Source: Bacillota bacterium
Lineage (GTDB): Bacteria; Bacillota_I; Bacilli_A; Izemoplasmatales; UBA1188
Length of the DNA stretch: 64,000 nucleotides
Direction of reading: 5' to 3'
Assembly: GCA_023410715.1 (NCBI GenBank)
Contig: JAEYPN010000026.1
Coordinates: forward strand, 117,776-181,775
Part shown: one piece after another, positions 59,665 through 64,000 of the stretch
Numbering within the stretch: the stretch's first letter is position 1
How the letters are laid out: every line of letters starts with the position of its first letter
Notes under the pieces: generated by a model
Told to the model about the DNA's origin: nothing
Database searches by the model: none
Seen by the model: the letters and a program-made list of their open reading frames with translations, nothing else
Translations under genes and position numbers: made by a program

Positions 59665-60524
59665 CACTAGCATATGATTCAGATGGAGATAGAATTATAA
59701 CGATTGTTAAGAATGAGTATATAACAAGTAATCAAACTACAAAAAATATTGAATTTAGTTATAATGAATATATGAACGTAACTGAAATAAAGGTTAATAA
59801 TGTAAGAAAAAAATCATATGTATATAACTTAAAAAACGAGCTTATTAGAGAACATGATTTCACAACAGATGAACCTGTTTCATATACTATCGACGATTAC
59901 GGAAATATTACAAAAAAAGTAAAGCTTATTAGAAAAGATGAATGGACAGTTACAGCAGAAACAATTAATTATACTTATGGAACTGGAATAAATAAAAACA
60001 CCTTATTAAGCTATAATGGAACGCAAATAATATACGGTGATACATATAAGGGAAACCCTACTAAAATTGGAACTCATGATCTTAAATGGGAAGGAAGAAG
60101 GTTAGTTAAATATGATAACCTTAACTTCACTTATAATGAAAATGGACAAAGGGTAAGAAAAGGTAACTATAGTTATATATACGATGGTGATTTATTAATT
60201 AAACAAACAGACGGTACTAATTCATTATATTTCTTATATGATTCTTATGACTGTTTATCCGGATTTAAATACGGCAATGAAACTTTCTTCTATGTACGAG
60301 ATATCTTAAATAATATTAAAGGAATTGTTGACATTAATGGTAATTATGTTGTAAAATACAATTATGATGCATATGGAAATACCTTATCAATTGAAGGATC
60401 AGCTGCAAGTACAATTGGAATCATAAATCCATTCAGATACAAAGGTTATTATTATGATATTGAGACATCACTATATTATTGTAACTCAAGATACTATAAT
60501 CCTGAATGGGGAAGATGGATATAA
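59665..60524 (+). pseudogene. RHS/YD-repeat protein, C-terminal core fragment ending in a nonsense codon
   Basis: The fragment resumes right after the MITE with 'LAYDSDGDRIITIVKN' and contains YD-type repeats ('FSYNEYMNVTEIKVNN', 'YDGDLLIKQTDGTNSLYFLY'). The RHS core includes 'RDILNNIKGIVDINGNYVVK', 'YNYDAYGNTLS', 'NPFRYKGYYYDIETSLYYCN' and 'SRYYNPEWGRWI'. A TAA at 60522 stands where the core normally reads RW-I/L-S-A-D-S; a single C-to-A change of TCA would explain it. The frame continues unbroken after the stop into the tip domain. The N-terminal secretion and repeat region is missing. Internal ATG 59772 has no clear ribosome site. Confidence 0.85.
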
Positions 60525-61139
60525 GCAGACTCAATTGAATACTTAGATCTACAAAGTATTAATGGATTAAATTTATTTTCTTATTGTAGTAATAATCCGG
60601 TTATGTACTCAGACGGAGATGGACATAGTCCAATAGGATTCTTCACACAGCTTTTAGTTTCGGTTTATTCATATTTTGGTATGCTAATAACTTCAATTTG
60701 GGATGAAGAAGTAAGAAAAGATATGAAACGAATAAAATGGAATCCATTCAATAGTAGTGAAGAATTGGCGTCTAAATCAGAAAAGGTTACGTGGTATAAA
60801 GGAGTACCTGTTTATAGAGTTGATGGGAATTCATCTTCGTTTTGTGCAATATTCTTAACTAAATACGAATTTCAAGGATCTTCCGGTCACATTTGGACAC
60901 AAGAAGAGACTTTGCGGCATGAATGGGGTCATTCTGTTCAACAATTATTATACGGGCCTATTATGTATCTTTTACGTATAGGAATACCATCAGCGTTTAT
61001 TGATAACGACGACAATACGCCATGGGAAATTACAGCTGATTTAATTGGGGGAGTAAATAGACCTTATAATGAAGATCATGTAAATAAAGGGTGGCAGTAT
61101 TTCAAAATAATAATGAGCTATAAAATTTATTTTTTGTGA
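60525..61139 (+). pseudogene. RHS core end plus HExxH metallopeptidase-like tip, separated by an in-frame stop
   Basis: In the same frame as the preceding fragment this reads ADSIEYLD, 'SINGLNLFSYCSNNPVMYSD' and then a tip of about 170 residues with 'WYKGVPVYRVDG', 'ETLRHEWGHSVQQLLYGPIM' and 'YLLRIGIPSAF', then 'WEITADLIGG'. HEWGH is an HExxH zinc motif and W-E-x-x-A-D may supply a third ligand. Such polymorphic tips of RHS proteins are often toxins. The first ATG after the stop (60603) has no ribosome site, so the tip is probably not made unless the stop is read through. Confidence 0.75.
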
Positions 61140-61161
61140 TAAGTAAAGGGGTGCTTAATAA

Positions 61162-61962
61162 ATGAAGAATAAAGTACTTGTAACATTTTTAATGATTTTT
61201 TGTTTTATTCCAGCTTTAATAGGGTGTGAAAAAGGTGTACCTTATAGTGGAGAAGATTATGATTTGTTTTCTGTCGCATTAAATAGTTTATTGGGGGTAA
61301 GTGGATATAGCGGTAAAGGCGCTACACCAAAGATTATAATAATTGAAGAGGATAGTTATGGAAGAAAATTGTTTTCATATCAAAGTGATGGATTTGTAGC
61401 TGCATACAGTGTTCTTATATGCCAAAAATCAGATGATAATTATGCTTACTATTATCCAGATTATAATTTTATTTCAGCAGAATACAAATCTAACGTAAAT
61501 GTAGAAAGCCTGTTTACAACCGAAGAAATAAATGAGTTAAAGCAACTAAACGATTGGAATAAAGAAATTGATGAGGAAAAATGCGTTAAAGTTAAAATAA
61601 TTAAAGAAAAGAAAAATACAAAGATAACAAAAGAAACAGAAAAAAAATTCAGGTACTTAATGAGAGAAATTGCAACTGATACAGGATATAAAGGTGACGA
61701 TACGTTATTTAGAAATGCAATTTTATGTACAACTGATGATTATGGTAGAAAATTATATTATGTTAATGGGGTTGGATACGATGCATATGGCGAAGGTGTA
61801 AGTCCTAATTCAGTTTCAAGAGATTTTCATTTGGTTGTCATATTTAATCCTGATGGCACATTTGATGAAATAAAATGCGTTATTGAGTTGACGGATTATT
61901 ATAAATATCAAACACAAGTAAAAAATTTTAAAGGGTTAAATAATTGGAATCACCCATTATAA
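61162..61962 (+). CDS. Hypothetical lipoprotein downstream of the RHS tip (candidate immunity protein)
   Basis: The 266-residue protein has a signal ending in lipobox-like 'ALIGC'. It has two similar halves: 'IIIEEDSYGRKLFSYQSDG' (about 55) and 'ILCTTDDYGRKLYYVNG' (about 192), suggesting an internal duplication around a D-x-Y-G-R-K-L motif. It is separated from the tip by 22 bases with GGGGTG before the ATG. The family is not recognised. Position right after an RHS toxin-like tip is where immunity genes sit, but that is the only support. Confidence 0.65.
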   Translation: MKNKVLVTFLMIFCFIPALIGCEKGVPYSGEDYDLFSVALNSLLGVSGYSGKGATPKIIIIEEDSYGRKLFSYQSDGFVAAYSVLICQKSDDNYAYYYPDYNFISAEYKSNVNVESLFTTEEINELKQLNDWNKEIDEEKCVKVKIIKEKKNTKITKETEKKFRYLMREIATDTGYKGDDTLFRNAILCTTDDYGRKLYYVNGVGYDAYGEGVSPNSVSRDFHLVVIFNPDGTFDEIKCVIELTDYYKYQTQVKNFKGLNNWNHPL

Positions 61963-62012
61963 ACTAGATAGTTACAAAGCAAATAATATTTATTTAAGAA
62001 TAATATCTTATA

Positions 62013-62170
62013 TGATAGTGAACTGAGTCTTATCAAGTGGACAATCAAATAATTAAAAAAATTTAATAAGATTTACTGGAAATTGGGCATAATACATGTT
62101 TTGATGAGGTGTTGTGCCAAATTTCTTTTTTAATCTTCAATTATTGTAGTTATAGATATTACAGTGATTA
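62013..62170 (-). mobile_element. IS3-family remnant (end of OrfB and IS terminus), minus strand
   Basis: On the minus strand, bases 62160 to about 62058 read N-I-Y-N-Y-N-N-stop-R-L-K-K-K-F-G-T-T-P-H-Q, then NMYYAQFPVNLIKFF and a stop. This matches the 'YYNN-R-x-x-x-L-G-x-x-P-x-x-Y' end of IS3-type integrase-fold transposases, with one TGA. Just beyond lies TGTCCACTTGATAAGACTCA, like an IS3 terminal repeat. The rest of the element is gone. It is unrelated by sequence to the IS end at 63875. Confidence 0.55.
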
Positions 62171-62369
62171 TAAACAAGGTGGATTTAAGATATTTTTAAG
62201 TTTTTTAATTAATATTTTTAAAAATCTTTACATTGACAAAAAAAGGTAATAGTGATAATATTTAGTTAAAAAAATAGATCAAATTAAAGATATATAATGG
62301 AATTATTTGAATTTTTTCATAGTGTAAAATATTTTATATAAACATAAAAAAAGAAAATCAAAACTTTAT
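62171..62369. other. AT-rich gap with an orphan promoter
   Basis: There is no gene. It holds a near-perfect promoter, TTGACA (62233-62238), 17-base spacer with TGA, TAATAT (62256-62261), followed only by a 14-codon ORF without a ribosome site and then the decayed RHS fragment. Confidence 0.5.
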
Positions 62370-63248
62370 AAATATTATTTATTATTTGTAAATATTTTAT
62401 GGTTAACTGAAGGATCAGTATATGTTAATAAAAACCTAGTAGCAAAATATGCCTATGACGCGTTTGGCATACTTTTATCAATTTAGGGTCTAAAATCTCA
62501 GAACTTAGGATATAATAATCCATTCAGATACAAGGGATAATATTATTACATTGAAACGGAGCTTTATTATAATGTAAAGAGATACTATAACTCACAGTGG
62601 GGTAGATTCTCATCAGCAGATGATGTAAGTTATTTAGACCCAAGTAGTATTAATGGACTTAACTTATATGCATACTGCGGTAACAACCCTGTGATGAATG
62701 TTGATCCAAATGGAAATTTCTTTATTTCTCTAATAATATTTGGAGCATTATTAGGTGGTTGGCTAGGTGCAATAAAAGCTGCTCAAAATAATGACAATAT
62801 ATTAACTGGTTTTTTATTTGGAGCAATTGTTGGTGGAATCGGTGCAGCTATACTTCCTGCATCTTCAACTGGATTAGGAGCATTTGCAGCAGGTTTTGGG
62901 TTTGGATTTGGTACGGATGTATTAGAGCAAATGATTGTAGGTGGAAAATCTTTTGGAGATGTAAATTTAATTGATTCACTAAAAAGTGGAGCTATATCAG
63001 GAATCTTTAATGTGTTTTCTTTTGGAATTAAAAATAGCATATTGAATTCTCTTAATAAAAATGGTGAATTTTTAGGGGAAATTATGTCCGATATAATTTA
63101 TTCTACTAACTTTGAATTAGGTTCTTTTACAACTGACAAAATAATTAATGGTTTTGGCCTTAATGGAACCTTTACAGTAAATGACTTACGTAATAAGATA
63201 TTTTCTAAATCAATTTATTCAAGTTCCCATTTGTCTTTTAATTATTAA
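62370..63248 (+). pseudogene. Second RHS C-terminal fragment with two in-frame stops and a glycine-rich hydrophobic tip
   Basis: One frame reads 'LTEGSVYVNKNLVAKYAYDA' FGILLSI, stop (TAG 62484), GLKSQNLGYNNPFRYKG, stop (TAA 62538), 'YYYIETELYYNVKRYYNSQW', 'GRFSSADDVSYLDPSSINGL' and 'NLYAYCGNNPVMNVDPNGNF'. This is a complete RHS core apart from the two nonsense codons. The tip (from about 62710) is a Gly/Ala-rich hydrophobic stretch ('FGALLGGWLGAIKAA', 'FGAIVGGIGAAILPA', 'GAFAAGFGFGFGTDVLEQ') followed by a short polar end. An ATG at 62691 (inside the core) is the first start for the remaining 185 codons, with no clear ribosome site. Confidence 0.8.
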
Positions 63249-63265
63249 ATTTTGTGAGGAGAAAT

Positions 63266-63760
63266 ATGAATAAAAAATTTTATATAGATAAGTTTTTATT
63301 ACAGGGTTGGATTCTTATATTTTCTACAAGCATTATTTTTTTTGTTGTTTTTCTTATTTTAAAAATTTTAGATAAGGATGCTAATTTATACTTACAATTG
63401 GGGTTATTATCATTGTTTTTTAATATATTAATTATAAAAAGATCTTTTCAATGGGTAGAGATTGATAGGAAAGGTATATATGCCAAGTCATTATTTGGGC
63501 TGATTAAATTTTGCTCATGGGAAAATATAAATAATATTGAATTAGCTATGACACTTGAAGGCAGTAAACATACTGGACAATATTATATTATATTTTGTAA
63601 TGATAATGTAAAAGAGAAATATAGACTAACTTATAACAGAAAGTATTTAAATATAAGAGTTCCATATCGAAAAGAAACAAAAAAATGTATTGAAAAATAT
63701 TTTAATAAGAATATAGTAGACTTATCTTATGAAACGATTTTAAAAAGAAGAAAAAATTGA
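63266..63760 (+). CDS. Membrane protein with two N-terminal spans and PH-like domain (candidate immunity protein)
   Basis: The 164-residue protein has two membrane helices (about 12-34, 'WILIFSTSIIFFVVFLILKI', and about 40-58, 'LQLGLLSLFFNILII'). A cytoplasmic beta-rich part with 'VEIDRKGIYAKSLFGLIKFC', 'SWENINNIELAM' and 'KKCIEKYF' resembles bacterial PH-like/YdbT-type domains. ATG 63266 follows GAGGAG; a GTG at 63254 overlaps it. It lies 17 bases after the second RHS tip, so it may be its immunity partner. Family assignment is tentative. Confidence 0.65.
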   Translation: MNKKFYIDKFLLQGWILIFSTSIIFFVVFLILKILDKDANLYLQLGLLSLFFNILIIKRSFQWVEIDRKGIYAKSLFGLIKFCSWENINNIELAMTLEGSKHTGQYYIIFCNDNVKEKYRLTYNRKYLNIRVPYRKETKKCIEKYFNKNIVDLSYETILKRRKN

Positions 63761-63825
63761 TAAAAATACTTATGAAGAGAAAAGACTTTGATACTATCTT
63801 TATAAAGAAAAAATATATTTTTTGA

Positions 63826-63852
63826 CCAAGAAATAAAATTCTTGGTTTTTTT
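63826..63852 (+). terminator. Rho-independent terminator after the membrane protein gene
   Basis: CCAAGAA pairs with TTCTTGG over a 6-base loop, followed by seven Ts. Confidence 0.85.
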
Positions 63853-63901
63853 ATTTTGAACGACACATACTGTCTGGTGCTAGTATAGATATATAGACAC
63901 A

Positions 63902-63930
63902 TTTAGTTAGACAAATAATTATGATATAAT
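63902..63930 (+). promoter_or_regulatory. Transposase promoter inside the IS left end
   Basis: TTTAGT, 17-base spacer ending TGA, TATAAT (63925-63930), an extended consensus -10. Confidence 0.65.
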
Positions 63931-63956
63931 TAATAACAGCAAAGGAAGTGTCTATA

Positions 63957-64000
63957 ATGGCAAGAAGCAGTCGATATGATGATGAGTTTAAAAATATGAT
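63957..64000 (+). CDS. IS3-type transposase OrfA, N-terminal fragment (cut by window edge)
   Basis: Only MARSSRYDDEFKNM is visible. The M-A-R-x-x-x-Y-D-D-E-F-K start is typical of the helix-turn-helix OrfA of IS3-family elements. AAAGGAAG lies 8 bases before the ATG. The assignment is limited by the 14 visible codons but supported by the terminal repeat upstream. Confidence 0.65.
   Translation, partial: MARSSRYDDEFKNM

Larger units (their letters stand above)
63875..64000 (+). mobile_element. Left end of an IS3-like insertion sequence (runs off the window)
   Basis: It begins with the terminal repeat TGGTGCTAGTATAGATATAT shared with the MITE at 59568, followed by a promoter and the start of a transposase gene. 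The other end lies outside the window. Confidence 0.8.

Noticed and set aside
62058..62170. TGA inside a transposase-like frame as a sign of the Mycoplasma code
   Set aside because: Several intact genes in the window end with TGA and none carries an internal TGA, so the code is standard.
1..64000. CRISPR arrays, tRNA or rRNA genes, prophage
   Set aside because: No regularly spaced repeats, tRNA-like cloverleaf, rRNA sequence or phage structural genes were seen.

Overview
The window is strongly AT-rich and uses the standard genetic code: several intact genes end in TGA (1..840, 4287..6674, 22565, 30582, 50374). All intact genes but one lie on the + strand. Housekeeping order, AAGGAGG-type ribosome binding sites, lipobox lipoproteins with Thr/Ser/Lys-rich linkers, single-chain glycyl-tRNA synthetase, YqfC/YqfD and the era-yqzL-recO order point to a low-GC Gram-positive of the Bacilli, near the Mollicutes/Erysipelotrichia-type gut lineages. 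The exact taxon is inference.

Region 1 (1..34052) is one long carbohydrate-utilisation locus, best read as a beta-mannan (probably acetylated gluco- or galactomannan) system. A LacI-type regulator, cut by the window edge, precedes three GH130 mannosyl-phosphorylase-like proteins, a GH2 beta-mannosidase and a cellobiose/mannobiose 2-epimerase. Three paralogous GH-A-type proteins with a DUF5060-like front domain follow the same theme, two as surface lipoproteins and one cytoplasmic. There are two solute-binding proteins (one a 979-residue fusion), two separate pairs of CUT1-type permeases, an NHL-TPR-Yip1-like membrane protein, a DUF5696-like exported protein, a 1376-residue multi-Ig/CBM lipoprotein and two CE2-like SGNH esterase lipoproteins. 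No transporter ATPase is present, so a shared ATPase elsewhere must power import.

Region 2 (34053..39410) holds rpsO and pnp with their own promoters and terminators, then pyrR-pyrP behind a strong promoter and a PyrR-type attenuator.

Region 3 (39200..46700) is a purine-salvage operon behind a guanine-class riboswitch whose terminator/antiterminator switch can be drawn base by base. It encodes xpt, a BMP-family nucleoside-binding lipoprotein, the matching ABC ATPase and two permeases, a GMP synthetase lacking its glutaminase domain, and a HAD phosphatase. A lone minus-strand membrane-anchored gene follows.

Region 4 (47392..59226) is the conserved Firmicutes core block: rpsU, yqfC, yqfD, phoH, ybeY, cdd, era, yqzL, recO, a TrmN6-like methyltransferase, then glyQS, dnaG, rpoD, trmK and a Nif3-like gene.

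Region 5 (59227..64000) is accessory and decaying. It has two RHS-repeat C-terminal fragments carrying in-frame nonsense codons, one of which leads into an HEWGH metallopeptidase-like tip. Two small proteins follow the RHS tips and may be immunity proteins. A 97-bp MITE-like element derives from the IS3-like element that begins at 63875, and there is an older IS3 transposase remnant on the minus strand.
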